Part shown: in pieces, positions 46,946 through 56,654 of the stretch
How the letters are laid out: every line of letters starts with the position of its first letter
Position numbering within the stretch: position 1 is the first letter of the stretch
Source of the DNA: Cryomorphaceae bacterium 1068
GTDB taxonomy: Bacteria > Bacteroidota > Bacteroidia > Flavobacteriales_D > Cryomorphaceae
Reading direction: 5' to 3'
Assembly (NCBI GenBank): GCA_027214385.1
Contig: JAPVXR010000001.1
Location: 124,001 to 188,000 of the forward strand
DNA length: 64,000 nt
Notes under the pieces: generated by a model
What the model saw: the letters and a program-made list of their open reading frames with translations, nothing else
Told to the model about the DNA's origin: nothing
Databases searched by the model: none
Translations under genes and position numbers: made by a program

Positions 46946-48841
46946 ATGAAGACCAAGAAACTATCCATTATTTATTTCCTGGCAGCCCTTGTGCTGTTCT
47001 CATGCAAAGATGACAAAGACGACATGGACACGATGTCCGCGTCAGGTAACCCTGTTGGAATCGTAGAAAACTCTCACACTTCCGGTCAGACGGTCAGTGT
47101 AGATTTCAGAGGTAGAATAACGAATCAACAAGGAGAACCAATAGCGGGCGCTACAGTAAGTGCAGGTGGTTCGGTAACCATTACCAATGCACAAGGGTTT
47201 TACCAAATTATTGATGCCATTGTCGACAATCAATACGCCTTGGTCAAAGTAGAATTCGGTGGAAAGTTTGATCAGTTTCGAGCTTTGAAGCCAAAGCAAA
47301 GTGGGACCAATTTGGTCGACATTACCATGATTGATAAGGTAGCCAATGGTTTTTTCTCTACTTCCTCCGGTGGGGTCGTGGATATACCGGGAGGCGCGTC
47401 AGTTTCTTTTCCTGCAGGAGAATTGGTCACTACAGGTGGTCAACCTTACTCAGGCGAAGTGGTCGTGTCTACCACCTACCTGGACCCGTCTGATCCTGAG
47501 CTCATGTCTTATATGCCCGGCTCATTAGCAGCAGTGAGTGAAGATGGTGAGCCTGTGGGAATGATCACGTACGGAATGGTAGGGGTTGAACTTTTGGGTG
47601 CCACCAATGGACAACAATTACAATTGGCAGGTAATCGAAAAGCTACACTGACTTTACCGCTACCCGAAACACATACTTCACACGCACCTGAGAGTATTTC
47701 ACTTTGGTACTTTGATGAGACTGCCGGTATTTGGCAAGAAGAAGGCGAGGCTTCCAAACAGGGAAGCTCTTACGTAGGACAAGTGAGTCATTTCTCTTTT
47801 TGGAATTGTGATGTGTCAGTAAATACGGCCGTATTGGAAGGTAATTTGGTTTTATCTTCAAGTGATTTTCCCATCAGTTCTCTTCTAGTCAAACTCACTC
47901 GTCCCAATGGATCGTCGGCTTGGGCTCAAGTCGGTGCTGAGGGTTATTTCAGTGGGATAATTCCTTCTGACGAAATTTTGCAGTTTGAAGTAATAGCCAG
48001 TGAGTGCGATGAAGTTTTGTATGAAGATGAAATCGGACCATTCTCGGAGGATACTGACCTTGGAGAAATCGAATTAGAAATTTCAAGTATCGACTTAGGT
48101 ATTATTAGTCTTTCGGGATCGATTGTGGACTGCGATGGTGAACCAATGGAGAATGTTTTTATTACATACGAAGAGATAGGAAGTAATGTGAACGGCTACT
48201 TTGTTACGGATGAGTTCGGATTCTACTCAGCCTCTATTCCTTGTTTGGAAGAAGGAACAATCGTTTTTGAGCCTTTCAGTTTGTCTGAATTGATTCAAGG
48301 AGAAATCTTTAGTTTAGACTACGAACTGAGCGAGTCAGAGCAATATGATCTGGGGCAAGTTGCTCTTTGTGACGGAGAAGTGATTTTTGAATACTTAAAT
48401 TATTCCGACGGGACCAATGAGCTGTCTTTTGATGAGGTGGAATTCATACCATCAGACGACGAGGAGTGTGGAGAACTGGCTGCGTTTTTGCAAGGGAGTG
48501 GGTCTACGGATTATACCGATGGAATAGGATTACTCAACTTCGATATTAGTGACTCGCTAGATTTTTGGGGAGCTTGTTCCTTAGAGATAGAAATCAGAGG
48601 TTATCTCTCCAATGGAAACTACTTAGTGGCGAGCGTTCCCGCAGGACAGACCATATTTGATATCATCCAACAAATAGAAGATGGAACGACTACTCTATTG
48701 GAAGCGACTATGACATATGGAGAAGCCTTTTCGGGAGTGACTGAAGTCAATATTTATGAAGACGATATGAGTACAACTCCGCTCAGTACCTACGAGCCGG
48801 ATGAGGTCAATATTGACTTTCTTGTCGTGTATGAAGAGTAG
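46946..48841 (+). CDS. Surface lipoprotein with carboxypeptidase-regulatory-like domain (paralogue A)
   Basis: 631 residues. The lipobox is AALVLFSC; the Cys is followed by KDDKDD, which fits the K-(D/E)2 lipoprotein export signal described for Bacteroidota surface lipoproteins. A CarboxypepD_reg-like domain follows (VDFRGRITNQQGEPIAGATV, about 55-110), then a second region (SGGVVDIPGGASVSFPAGEL, SGEVVVSTTYLDPSDP, SLWYFDETAGIWQEEG, HFSFWNCDVSV), and acidic strand-rich modules to the C terminus. It is followed by a terminator. A tandem paralogue lies 236 bp downstream. Possible roles: nutrient capture or adhesion; not identifiable from sequence. Confidence 0.82.
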   Translation: MKTKKLSIIYFLAALVLFSCKDDKDDMDTMSASGNPVGIVENSHTSGQTVSVDFRGRITNQQGEPIAGATVSAGGSVTITNAQGFYQIIDAIVDNQYALVKVEFGGKFDQFRALKPKQSGTNLVDITMIDKVANGFFSTSSGGVVDIPGGASVSFPAGELVTTGGQPYSGEVVVSTTYLDPSDPELMSYMPGSLAAVSEDGEPVGMITYGMVGVELLGATNGQQLQLAGNRKATLTLPLPETHTSHAPESISLWYFDETAGIWQEEGEASKQGSSYVGQVSHFSFWNCDVSVNTAVLEGNLVLSSSDFPISSLLVKLTRPNGSSAWAQVGAEGYFSGIIPSDEILQFEVIASECDEVLYEDEIGPFSEDTDLGEIELEISSIDLGIISLSGSIVDCDGEPMENVFITYEEIGSNVNGYFVTDEFGFYSASIPCLEEGTIVFEPFSLSELIQGEIFSLDYELSESEQYDLGQVALCDGEVIFEYLNYSDGTNELSFDEVEFIPSDDEECGELAAFLQGSGSTDYTDGIGLLNFDISDSLDFWGACSLEIEIRGYLSNGNYLVASVPAGQTIFDIIQQIEDGTTTLLEATMTYGEAFSGVTEVNIYEDDMSTTPLSTYEPDEVNIDFLVVYEE

Positions 48842-48867
48842 AAACGACGCAGGGTAATGAATTATTA

Positions 48868-48896
48868 AGCCATCTGGAAACAGATGGCTTTTTTAT
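48868..48896 (+). terminator. Rho-independent terminator between the lipoprotein paralogues
   Basis: AGCCATCTG (48868-48876), loop GAAA, CAGATGGCT (48881-48889), followed by TTTTTTATT. It separates the two genes transcriptionally. Confidence 0.9.
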
Positions 48897-49077
48897 TCTG
48901 TCTATCATTAATGTCCGACACTCTATCTCATACTCAGATAACAGTTGACCTGATCGGGTAAAAATTTGTGAGGATTTCATTTAGGAGTGTAAGATTGACG
49001 GGTAATTGTTGGTATTGATTGAAATGGGCTTTTTATATTGTTAAACATAAGTTTAACCACACTAACCAAACACGACC

Positions 49078-50967
49078 ATGAAAAAATACAATCGGATCTT
49101 ATTCCTGGCGGCCCTTGTGCTGTTCTCATGCAAGGATGACAAAGACGACATGGACACGATGTCCGCGTCAGGCAACCCTGTTGGAATCGTAGAAAACTCT
49201 CACACTTCGGGTCAGACAGTCAGTGTAGATTTCAGAGGTAGAATAACGAATCAACAAGGAGCACCAATAGCGGGCGCTACAGTAAGTGCAGGTGGTTCGA
49301 TAACCATTTCCAACGCACAGGGTTTTTACCAAATAGAAGACGCGGCAGTAGATGACAACTATGCTCTGGTTAAAGTGGAGTACAACGGTATGTTCGATCA
49401 GTTTCGAGCATTAAAACCCAGAGCAGACCAAACGAACTACGTGGACATTGCCCTAATTCAAAAGATAGTAAATGGTTTTTTCTCTACTGCATCGGGAGGA
49501 GTAATCAATGTTCCCGGAGGACCAACCGTTTCCTTCCCCGCGGGGGAATTGGTTACGAGCGGAGGTCAGCCATACTCGGGAGAAGTCTTGGTGGCATCGA
49601 CCTACCTTGATCCGTCTGATCCTTCATTGATGTCATACATGCCGGGTTCGCTAGCTGCTATTGATGATGAAGGCGAAGCGGTTGGGATGATCACATACGG
49701 AATGGTGGGTGTAGAGCTCTCGGCCGCTTCCAACGGACAGAAATTGCAATTGGCCGGTGGAAGAAAAGCAACGATAACATTACCGCTACCCGAAACACAT
49801 GCTTCACATGCACCTCAGAGTATTCCTTTGTGGTACTTCGACCAGACGGCAGGCATATGGCAAGAGGAAGGAGTAGCGACTCGAAGTGGGAATTCTTATG
49901 TTGGACAAGTAGGTCACTTTAGTTTTTGGAATTGTGATGTTTCCGTGAACTCAGTCTTTTTGGAAGGACATTTATATCTACAACCCGAAGGCATACCACT
50001 CTTTGACACTCGGGTCAAGATTGAGAGGCAGGACGGTGGTTTTGCCTCGACTCAGGTCGATCAAGACGGATACTTTAGTGGAATAGTACCAGGAAATGAA
50101 TTGCTCACTTTTATCGTAGAATCAGGTGATTGCAATCAAATTTTGTATTCAACCGAAATAGGTCCTTTTACCGATGATGTCGACATGGGAGAGGTACCTT
50201 TAGAGCTTTCCACATATGATTTTGGGATCGTTGAATTCCAAGGAACTGTAGTGGGTTGCGATTCTGACCCACTTTTAGGCATTTTGGTAATAGTTAATCT
50301 GCCAGGCAGTAACTTCGGCTACTACACAACTACAAATCAAAATGGTGAATGGGACTTGGCTATACCATGTCTGGATCAAGGCCAGGTTTTCATCAACGCA
50401 TTTGATATTTCAGAGCTTACGGAGGCGGAAGAACTGATTCTTCCATACAATATTGAACAAAGCCCACTGGTAGAAGCTGGAGAGATTGACTTCTGTGATG
50501 CCGAAGAGGTTATCGAGTACCTCATCTATTCCGACGGGGAGAATGAACTGGAATTTGATGTGGTTCAAGCAAATATTGGGAATTGTGGTGTTCTTTATGC
50601 TTTTAATGGTGGGAATGAATCTACCGAGTACCTTTTTGCGGAAGATTTCTTTGGCTTAAGTTTCGGAACATTATCCGATACTTCCTGGACAGTTTGTGGT
50701 ACAGTTGATATTGATTTACGTGGCTACAGTGCGGATGGCGAATACCTTATCGTCACCATTTCAAGTGCCTTATTTAATGCCTCTGAAATTCAGTACATCA
50801 ATTCAGATTCATTTTACTTATTTCAAGGAGAGCTCAGCAGTCTCTCCAATGTTGGTGGATTCAGCATTCAAGTTGAAGTTTATGAATCTCATTTGAGCAC
50901 TACGCCTACAAGTACATACGCCCCGGATGAAGCAGTAATCAATATGCTTGTTACCGAAAACGAATAA
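49078..50967 (+). CDS. Surface lipoprotein with carboxypeptidase-regulatory-like domain (paralogue B)
   Basis: 629 residues, same architecture as the preceding gene: lipobox AALVLFSC, KDDKDD signal, CarboxypepD_reg-like domain, VSFPAGELVTSGGQPYSGEV, LWYFDQTAGIWQEEG, HFSFWNCDVSV. The first 100 residues are almost identical at DNA level to paralogue A, the middle is similar, and the C-terminal third is clearly diverged (VVGCDSDPLLGILVIVNLPG vs IVDCDGEPMENVFITYEE). Probably a recent or gene-converted tandem duplication. Not obviously truncated. Confidence 0.82.
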   Translation: MKKYNRILFLAALVLFSCKDDKDDMDTMSASGNPVGIVENSHTSGQTVSVDFRGRITNQQGAPIAGATVSAGGSITISNAQGFYQIEDAAVDDNYALVKVEYNGMFDQFRALKPRADQTNYVDIALIQKIVNGFFSTASGGVINVPGGPTVSFPAGELVTSGGQPYSGEVLVASTYLDPSDPSLMSYMPGSLAAIDDEGEAVGMITYGMVGVELSAASNGQKLQLAGGRKATITLPLPETHASHAPQSIPLWYFDQTAGIWQEEGVATRSGNSYVGQVGHFSFWNCDVSVNSVFLEGHLYLQPEGIPLFDTRVKIERQDGGFASTQVDQDGYFSGIVPGNELLTFIVESGDCNQILYSTEIGPFTDDVDMGEVPLELSTYDFGIVEFQGTVVGCDSDPLLGILVIVNLPGSNFGYYTTTNQNGEWDLAIPCLDQGQVFINAFDISELTEAEELILPYNIEQSPLVEAGEIDFCDAEEVIEYLIYSDGENELEFDVVQANIGNCGVLYAFNGGNESTEYLFAEDFFGLSFGTLSDTSWTVCGTVDIDLRGYSADGEYLIVTISSALFNASEIQYINSDSFYLFQGELSSLSNVGGFSIQVEVYESHLSTTPTSTYAPDEAVINMLVTENE

Positions 50968-50999
50968 ATAGATCAAAGGGATCCGTTCGATTATAAAAA

Positions 51000-51027
51000 A
51001 GCGCCGGCTCAAAACTGAGTCGGCGCT
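51000..51027 (-). terminator. Terminator for the thioredoxin gene
   Basis: AGCGCCGGCTCA (51000-51011), AAAC, TGAGTCGGCGCT (51016-51027): 12-bp stem with one G-U pair. On the minus strand a U run follows (complement of the A run 50995-51000). Convergent with the lipoprotein gene. Confidence 0.85.
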
Positions 51028-51052
51028 ATTAATTGAAGTATTTTAAGATGCT

Positions 51053-51616
51053 TTAGAAACTCTCTACCAATTCATCCAAAGCCATATCGAGATACTGGCC
51101 TCTTAAGTTTTTGGCTAGAATTACACCATTCTCATCAATCAAAATGCTTTGAGGAATACTGCGCACATTGTAAATCTGAGCAGGCTTAGAACTCCATCCT
51201 CCTAGATCACTTACGTGGTATTTCCAAGCCAACTTGTCTTGGGCAATAGCTGCCACCCACTTGTCTTTGGCCTTGTCAAGGCTTACGCTGTAAATCTCAA
51301 AACCTTTGGCATTCTTGAATTTAGCCTTCTTGTATTTGTTGTAGGCGTTCACCACATTTGGATTTTCTCTTCTGCACGGTCCGCACCACGAGGCCCAAAA
51401 GTCGATTAAAACGACATTTCCCTTGAGGTCAGAAAGGCTCAACATTTTTCCATCAGGACTCTCAAAGGATAATTCAGGAGCGATGTCGCCGATGTTAAGC
51501 CCTACTTCGCCTGATTGCTCTACTGGGGTGTTCTTATCTACGTTATTGGAGCTTACGCTGAATGCTGTAAGTACCGCCAACCCTATAATTGCTATGCTTG
51601 TTGTCAATATTTTCAT
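51053..51616 (-). CDS. TlpA-like thioredoxin, secreted
   Basis: 187 residues from ATG 51616 (MKILTTSIAIIGLAVLTAFS); the frame is open to 51682 but the added residues overlap murA and lack sense. Motifs: APELSFESPDGKMLSLSDLKG, LIDFWASWCGPCRREN with the CGPC redox site, and RSIPQSILIDENGVI with the cis-Pro. A redoxin/AhpC-TSA-TlpA type protein, periplasmic or membrane-tethered through its N-terminal hydrophobic segment, in thiol-disulphide reduction or cytochrome maturation. Confidence 0.9.
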   Translation of the reverse strand: MKILTTSIAIIGLAVLTAFSVSSNNVDKNTPVEQSGEVGLNIGDIAPELSFESPDGKMLSLSDLKGNVVLIDFWASWCGPCRRENPNVVNAYNKYKKAKFKNAKGFEIYSVSLDKAKDKWVAAIAQDKLAWKYHVSDLGGWSSKPAQIYNVRSIPQSILIDENGVILAKNLRGQYLDMALDELVESF

Positions 51617-51656
51617 GATGATTTTTTTTGCCTGTTTAGTCAAAAGACGTACCAAA

Positions 51657-52964
51657 TTACGAAATGCGCTTGATATTTGCACCCAAGGCCTGTAGTCTGG
51701 TGTCTATATTTTGGTATCCTCTATCAATTTGTTCAATGTTGTGAATGGTGCTCTTACCGTCCGCGCTAAGTGCTGCAATCAAAAGTGAAACTCCCGCACG
51801 AATATCAGGTGAGGTCATCGATATTCCTTTGAGGTTTACCTGTTTGTCCAATCCAATTACCGTGGCTCTGTGCGGATCACAAAGGATAATCTGTGCTCCC
51901 ATATCGATCAGTTTATCCACAAAGAAAAGACGGCTTTCAAACATTTTTTGATGGATCAATACCGATCCTTTTGCCTGTGTGGCAACAACCAAAACAATGC
52001 TCAATAAGTCAGGTGTAAATCCAGGCCACGGATGGTCTGATACGGTCATGATAGAACCATCAATATAAGTATCGATAGCGTAATGATCTTGCGCCGGAAT
52101 GTGGAGATCATCTCCCCTCAAATCCATCTTGATTCCCAACCTTCTGAAGGTGTCAGGGATAATCCCAAGCATCGGATAGTTGACATCTTTGATAGTAATT
52201 TCGGAACCGGTCATTGCTGCCAATCCAATGAAACTGCCGATTTCGATCATGTCGGGAAGCACCCTATGCTTAGTTCCCCCGAGGTATTCAACACCTTCAA
52301 TGGTAATGCGATTGGAACCCGCACCTTCGATCTTAGCTCCCATTGCATTCAGCATTTTGCAAAGTTGCTGAATGTATGGTTCGCAGGCCGCATTGTAAAG
52401 AGTGGTAGTGCCTTTGGCCATGGAAGCCGCCATAATAACATTGGCAGTACCGGTTACGGAAGGCTCATCCATGTGATGGAAAGTGCCCTTGAGGTTATCA
52501 GCTTCTACTTGGTAAAATTGCTCTCCGGGATTGTAATTGAATTTGGCACCGAGTTTCTCAAACCCGATGAAGTGAGTATCCAGTCTTCTTCGACCTATTT
52601 TGTCTCCACCGGGCTTTGGGATATATCCTTTTCCAAATCGAGCGAGTAGAGGACCGACGATCATAATTGAACCGCGAAGACCGCTGCCTTTCTTTTTGAA
52701 TGTCTCGGTATGGAGGTATTCTATGTCTACGTTTTCAGCAGTGAAGGCATAGTGCTCTTTTCCCAGCTTCTCCACCTTTACTCCCAAATCGCGCAGGAGA
52801 TCGATCAGTTTATTGACATCAATGATATCGGGAACGTTTTCTATTTCAACCCTTTCAGGAGTTAGCAGCACAGCGCAAAGGATTTGAAGAACCTCGTTTT
52901 TTGCACCTTGGGGAATAATCTCACCTTTTAATTTTTGTCCCCCGATAATTTCAAATGCACCCAT
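51657..52964 (-). CDS. murA: UDP-N-acetylglucosamine 1-carboxyvinyltransferase
   Basis: 435 residues. First committed step of peptidoglycan synthesis: enolpyruvyl transfer from PEP to UDP-GlcNAc. Lys22 (PQGAKNE), GLRGSIMIVGPLLARFGKG, RRRLDTHF, DIRAGVSLLIAAL and GFTPDLLS are all present. The residue matching the fosfomycin-target cysteine of E. coli (Cys115, PGGCAIG) is Asp121 here (PGGDKIG). Enzymes with Asp at that site keep activity and are fosfomycin resistant (known from mycobacteria and chlamydiae). Gap of 3 nt from DUF4290 upstream. Confidence 0.96.
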   Translation of the reverse strand: MGAFEIIGGQKLKGEIIPQGAKNEVLQILCAVLLTPERVEIENVPDIIDVNKLIDLLRDLGVKVEKLGKEHYAFTAENVDIEYLHTETFKKKGSGLRGSIMIVGPLLARFGKGYIPKPGGDKIGRRRLDTHFIGFEKLGAKFNYNPGEQFYQVEADNLKGTFHHMDEPSVTGTANVIMAASMAKGTTTLYNAACEPYIQQLCKMLNAMGAKIEGAGSNRITIEGVEYLGGTKHRVLPDMIEIGSFIGLAAMTGSEITIKDVNYPMLGIIPDTFRRLGIKMDLRGDDLHIPAQDHYAIDTYIDGSIMTVSDHPWPGFTPDLLSIVLVVATQAKGSVLIHQKMFESRLFFVDKLIDMGAQIILCDPHRATVIGLDKQVNLKGISMTSPDIRAGVSLLIAALSADGKSTIHNIEQIDRGYQNIDTRLQALGANIKRIS

Positions 52965-52967
52965 CCT

Positions 52968-53606
52968 TTAATTTCTTTTTTTGCGTCGTTTCTTTTGGCC
53001 TTTTCTCTGGTTCTGTCTTTGGGGTGGCTTGTTGACTCCCATTTGCTGTATCACCTTTTGGGTAGATTCCAGGTCTTGTTCGGGGTTTTCCAGCTTCAAC
53101 TTGCCGTTTGATAATTTCTGCAAGTCTGAAGCTATCACTTCATCTCTTACACTGTTTTGGTTCCAAACCACATAAGCACGCTTCATTACATTGCCCATGC
53201 TGATGGTAGCTTTTTGACGCTCTTCGTCATCTTCGATCAAGAGGACTTGTTCGAGAAGCTTTTCGATAGTCTTACCATAGTGACCTAAACGAATATCGTT
53301 TTTGGGGTAACCTACTTTCTTCGGTTTTGATTCGAATGACTCCGGAGTAGGCTTGGGATAAGGTGATTCCACGTCCAATTTAAAATCGGACATCACGTGT
53401 AGGTGATCCCACAATTTGTGATTAAAGTCTTCTACGTCACGAAGTTGTGGGAAAAGGTTTCCCATGGTTTTAATAATGGAACGCGCACATCTATTGCGTT
53501 CATCTCTATCTTCTATGGTGACACAATGTGCGACCATTGTATGGATACTACGGCCATATTCCGATATTTTTAAATCGGGCCGCGTACTATTGTAAGTTAA
53601 TTTCAT
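52968..53606 (-). CDS. DUF4290 family protein
   Basis: 212 residues. The N terminus NSTRPDLKISEYGRSIHTMV and LFPQLRDVEDFNHKLWDHLH match DUF4290, a Bacteroidota-specific family of unknown function commonly found next to murA. The C terminus ends in a strongly basic tail (PPQRQNQRKGQKKRRKKRN) that could bind nucleic acid. Probably co-transcribed with murA (gap 3 nt). Helical and cytosolic. Confidence 0.9.
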   Translation of the reverse strand: MKLTYNSTRPDLKISEYGRSIHTMVAHCVTIEDRDERNRCARSIIKTMGNLFPQLRDVEDFNHKLWDHLHVMSDFKLDVESPYPKPTPESFESKPKKVGYPKNDIRLGHYGKTIEKLLEQVLLIEDDEERQKATISMGNVMKRAYVVWNQNSVRDEVIASDLQKLSNGKLKLENPEQDLESTQKVIQQMGVNKPPQRQNQRKGQKKRRKKRN

Positions 53607-53696
53607 ATGGTGATTTTCTCGTCAGATAAGACGGCTAATGCTGTGCAAAGTAAAGATGAATTAATTCTTTAAAAAGGATTTAACCAAGTTTTCGAC

Positions 53697-56021
53697 CTAT
53701 TCAACGATTTCTAGCTTGGCAAATTTTAGAAGGAGCTGTTTTTGTCCAACCGTAGGGAAAAAGACCGTTGCTTTTTCATTTGGCGATTCTCCTTCAAGAT
53801 TAACCACTTTTCCCTTGCCAAATTTAGCATGCGCCACTTTCGTTCCGACTACGACAGATCCGGGAGGTAGCGTGCTTCCTACCGCTGCACTTGTCTGACT
53901 CACTTTTTTGAGATTTTTCGGTACAGATGGTTGAGGTGTTTGTGGTTTGGTTTCAGACTTTCTCTTGAAGTTCTGCCTTTTGGCAAATGAGTTGCCTCCT
54001 GAAGATCCGAATCCGCCCCAAGGGGTCTCGTCAAAGGACGAAGGTGCATTTCTCTCTTCAGTCTCAGGTAAATCTACATATTGCGTGTCTATCTCATCGA
54101 TGAATCGGCTGGGCTCACAATAATTTAAGCTGCCGTACTTGTATCTACTCATCGCATAAGTAAGGGTGACTTTTTTCTCAGCCCTCGTCAATGCCACATA
54201 AAATAGTCGGCGCTCCTCTTCCAATTCGCTTCTTTCATTCAGCGAGAGTTGAGAAGGAAATAGATTTTCTTCCAGCCCGACGATGTAGACATAGGGAAAC
54301 TCAAGACCTTTTGATGCATGGATAGTCATGAGACTTACCTTGTTATCATCGTCATCGTTCTGATCGGCATCGGTCAAAAGAGCAACATCTAACAAGAAGT
54401 CGCTGAGTGTTGGCTTTTTCCCATCAAATTCAGGTCGCTCACTTTCAGTGAACTCCTTTATCCCGTTTAAGAGTTCTTGGATGTTTTCAAAACGACTCAA
54501 ACCCTCCGGCGTTTTATCCGCATAGAGCTCGCGCAGGAGGCCCGTGCTTTTCGCAACATGTTCGGCCAAGGAAAAGGCTTCCTCCGTCTGCAATTGGGCA
54601 GAAAAGCTCTTCATCATCGTTGTGAAGTTGGCCAGCTTTGCTTTCGTACCTGAATTTACATCAAGCTCATCTCGAGAGGTCGTCATGATCTCCCACATGC
54701 TTTTGTCCAGCTCGTTGGCTTTGATTGTAATTTTCTCCAAGGTCGTTTTTCCAATTCCACGAGTGGGATAGTTTATCACTCGCTTCAGCGATTCCTCGTC
54801 GTTCGGATTGGCAGTAAGTCGATAATAAGCCAGTAAGTCTTTGATCTCCTTCCTTTGGTAGAAAGATTGACCTCCATATATGCGGTAAGGAATATTAAGT
54901 TTCCTCAGGGCCTCCTCCATCGAACGACTTTGGGAGTTTGTTCTGTATAGTATAGAGAAGCTTTTATTGTCTAGCCTAGCGTTATTCTTTTCTTGAAAGA
55001 TGTCATTGGCCACGAATAGCCCTTCTTCATTGTCAGATAGGTTGCGAACCACACGAATGATTTCTCCTTCATCATTGGAAGTCCATACATCTTTCTTTAT
55101 GCGGTCGCGGTTTTTATCAATAACGCTGTTTGCGGCACCTACAATACGCTTTGTAGAGCGGTAGTTCTGTTCGAGTTTGTAAAGACCATAATCGGGGTAG
55201 TCCTTTTTAAAATTGAGAATATTCTGAATATTGGCCCCTCTAAATCCATAGATGCTCTGGGCGTCGTCCCCAACCACGCAAAGGTTTTCATTGAGAGCAG
55301 CGAGTTTCTTTACTATAAGGTATTGGCTGAAGTTGGTATCCTGGTACTCGTCAACCAGGAGGTATCTGAACTTGTGTTGGTATTTATACAAAACGTCAGG
55401 GAAATCCCTTAGCAAGACATTCGTTTTATACAATAGATCATCAAAGTCCATCGCTGAAGACTTGAACAAGCGCTTATTGTATTCGAAATAGATTTCAACC
55501 AGTTTAGGTCGGCCACCCATCTCGTCATCACTCATGATTTCCGCGTGCTCTCTGTATGCTTTCGGTGAGATGAGGTTGTTCTTCGCCGCCGAAATCCGGT
55601 TCTGGACAAAACTCGCTTTGTAAAGTTTGTCGTCTAGCCCCATTTCTTTGACAATACTCTTCAAAAGATTACGGCTATCTTGAGTATCGTAAATAGAGAA
55701 ATTGGAAGGGTAGTTGAGCTTTTCAGATTCTACTCTGAGTATTCTTGCGAAAATACTGTGAAAGGTTCCCATCCAGATATTTCGCGCTTCGCTCGAACCT
55801 ATGATGGAAGCAATCCTTTCTTTCATCTCTTTGGCTGCCTTATTTGTGAAGGTTAAGGCTAAGATTTGAAACGGGTCTACTCCTTTATTAATAAGGTAAG
55901 CGATTCTGTATGTAAGGACTCGTGTCTTTCCTGATCCGGCGCCCGCGATGACCATTGTAGGTCCTTCTGTATTGATGACTGCCTCTTTTTGGGCAGTATT
56001 TAGAGAATCCAAATATTCCAT
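53697..56021 (-). CDS. uvrD: DNA helicase UvrD/PcrA family
   Basis: 774 residues. SF1 helicase motifs in order: Q-motif LDSLNTAQKEAV, Walker A VIAGAGSGKTRVL (I), LTFTNKAAKEM (Ia), DEYQDTN (II), VVGDDAQSIYGFRGA (III), LEQNYRSTKRIV (IV), SLMTIHASKGLEFPYVYIVG (V), RRLFYVALTRAEKKV (VI). The C terminus (TLPPGSVVVGTKVAHAKFGKG) is the usual UvrD/PcrA tail with a Tudor-like fold. Acts in nucleotide excision and mismatch repair. A TATTTTTG -7 match lies about 5 bp before the ATG. Confidence 0.95.
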   Translation of the reverse strand: MEYLDSLNTAQKEAVINTEGPTMVIAGAGSGKTRVLTYRIAYLINKGVDPFQILALTFTNKAAKEMKERIASIIGSSEARNIWMGTFHSIFARILRVESEKLNYPSNFSIYDTQDSRNLLKSIVKEMGLDDKLYKASFVQNRISAAKNNLISPKAYREHAEIMSDDEMGGRPKLVEIYFEYNKRLFKSSAMDFDDLLYKTNVLLRDFPDVLYKYQHKFRYLLVDEYQDTNFSQYLIVKKLAALNENLCVVGDDAQSIYGFRGANIQNILNFKKDYPDYGLYKLEQNYRSTKRIVGAANSVIDKNRDRIKKDVWTSNDEGEIIRVVRNLSDNEEGLFVANDIFQEKNNARLDNKSFSILYRTNSQSRSMEEALRKLNIPYRIYGGQSFYQRKEIKDLLAYYRLTANPNDEESLKRVINYPTRGIGKTTLEKITIKANELDKSMWEIMTTSRDELDVNSGTKAKLANFTTMMKSFSAQLQTEEAFSLAEHVAKSTGLLRELYADKTPEGLSRFENIQELLNGIKEFTESERPEFDGKKPTLSDFLLDVALLTDADQNDDDDNKVSLMTIHASKGLEFPYVYIVGLEENLFPSQLSLNERSELEEERRLFYVALTRAEKKVTLTYAMSRYKYGSLNYCEPSRFIDEIDTQYVDLPETEERNAPSSFDETPWGGFGSSGGNSFAKRQNFKRKSETKPQTPQPSVPKNLKKVSQTSAAVGSTLPPGSVVVGTKVAHAKFGKGKVVNLEGESPNEKATVFFPTVGQKQLLLKFAKLEIVE

Positions 56022-56026
56022 TGATG

Positions 56027-56034
56027 CAAAAATA
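56027..56034 (-). promoter_or_regulatory. -7 element TATTTTTG before uvrD
   Basis: Exact TAnnTTTG match with only 5 nt to the ATG (56021); no -33 TTG at the right distance. A leaderless transcript is implied if functional. Confidence 0.35.
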
Positions 56035-56168
56035 CAGTTTCGATTTTGATACCGATCTTCGTATTGAAAATCCTTGTAAACAAAGACGAAATAAGTATCC
56101 GAAAGCTGAGTGTAGTAGGGGTGAAAAGCAATTTCTTACAAACTCTTAAAAAACTCTCAAATCCTCTG

Positions 56169-56198
56169 TTGTATAATTGATTTATTCTTGTACATTTG
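56169..56198 (+). promoter_or_regulatory. Promoter of the str/S10 operon
   Basis: TTG (56169-56171), 19 nt, TACATTTG (56191-56198) fits the Bacteroidota consensus TTG-N19-21-TAnnTTTG. The leader would be about 60 nt to the rpsL ATG. It includes a GCCCCAATTA-TGCTAGGGGT stretch (about 56201-56220) that can pair and could be a regulatory hairpin. Confidence 0.65.
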
Positions 56199-56266
56199 CA
56201 GCCCCAATTATGCTAGGGGTTAAGCGCATTGCGCCGAAAAACACTGATTAAGAGCAAGTTTAAGAT

Positions 56267-56641
56267 ATGCCAACGATACAGCAGCTTATACGAAAAGGAA
56301 GAGTAACAAAAGCAAAGACAAGTAAGTCAGCCGCTTTAGCATCATGCCCTCAACGCCGAGGAGTTTGTGTGCGTGTATACACTACCACACCAAAGAAGCC
56401 GAATTCGGCAATGAGAAAAGTAGCGCGTGTGCGTTTGACCAACGGAAGAGAGGTGAACGCCTACATCGGGGGTGAAGGTCACAACCTGCAAGAACACAGT
56501 ATTGTGTTGGTGCGTGGAGGAAGAGTAAAGGATCTTCCGGGTGTGCGTTACCACATTGTGCGTGGCGCGCTTGATACTGCCGGTGTTGACGGTCGTACAC
56601 AACGTCGCTCTAAATACGGAACAAAAAGACCTAAGAAATAA
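56267..56641 (+). CDS. rpsL: Ribosomal protein S12
   Basis: 124 residues, full length. The decoding-centre loops [17 protein letters not shown] and [13 protein letters not shown] are intact, with the usual lysines at the positions where streptomycin-resistance mutations arise, so the allele is predicted sensitive. First gene of the operon, followed by rpsG after 13 nt. No Shine-Dalgarno upstream, as expected for the phylum. Confidence 0.97.
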   Translation: MPTIQQLIRKGRVTKAKTSKSAALASCPQRRGVCVRVYTTTPKKPNSAMRKVARVRLTNGREVNAYIGGEGHNLQEHSIVLVRGGRVKDLPGVRYHIVRGALDTAGVDGRTQRRSKYGTKRPKK

Positions 56642-56654
56642 GGGAATCTGAGTC

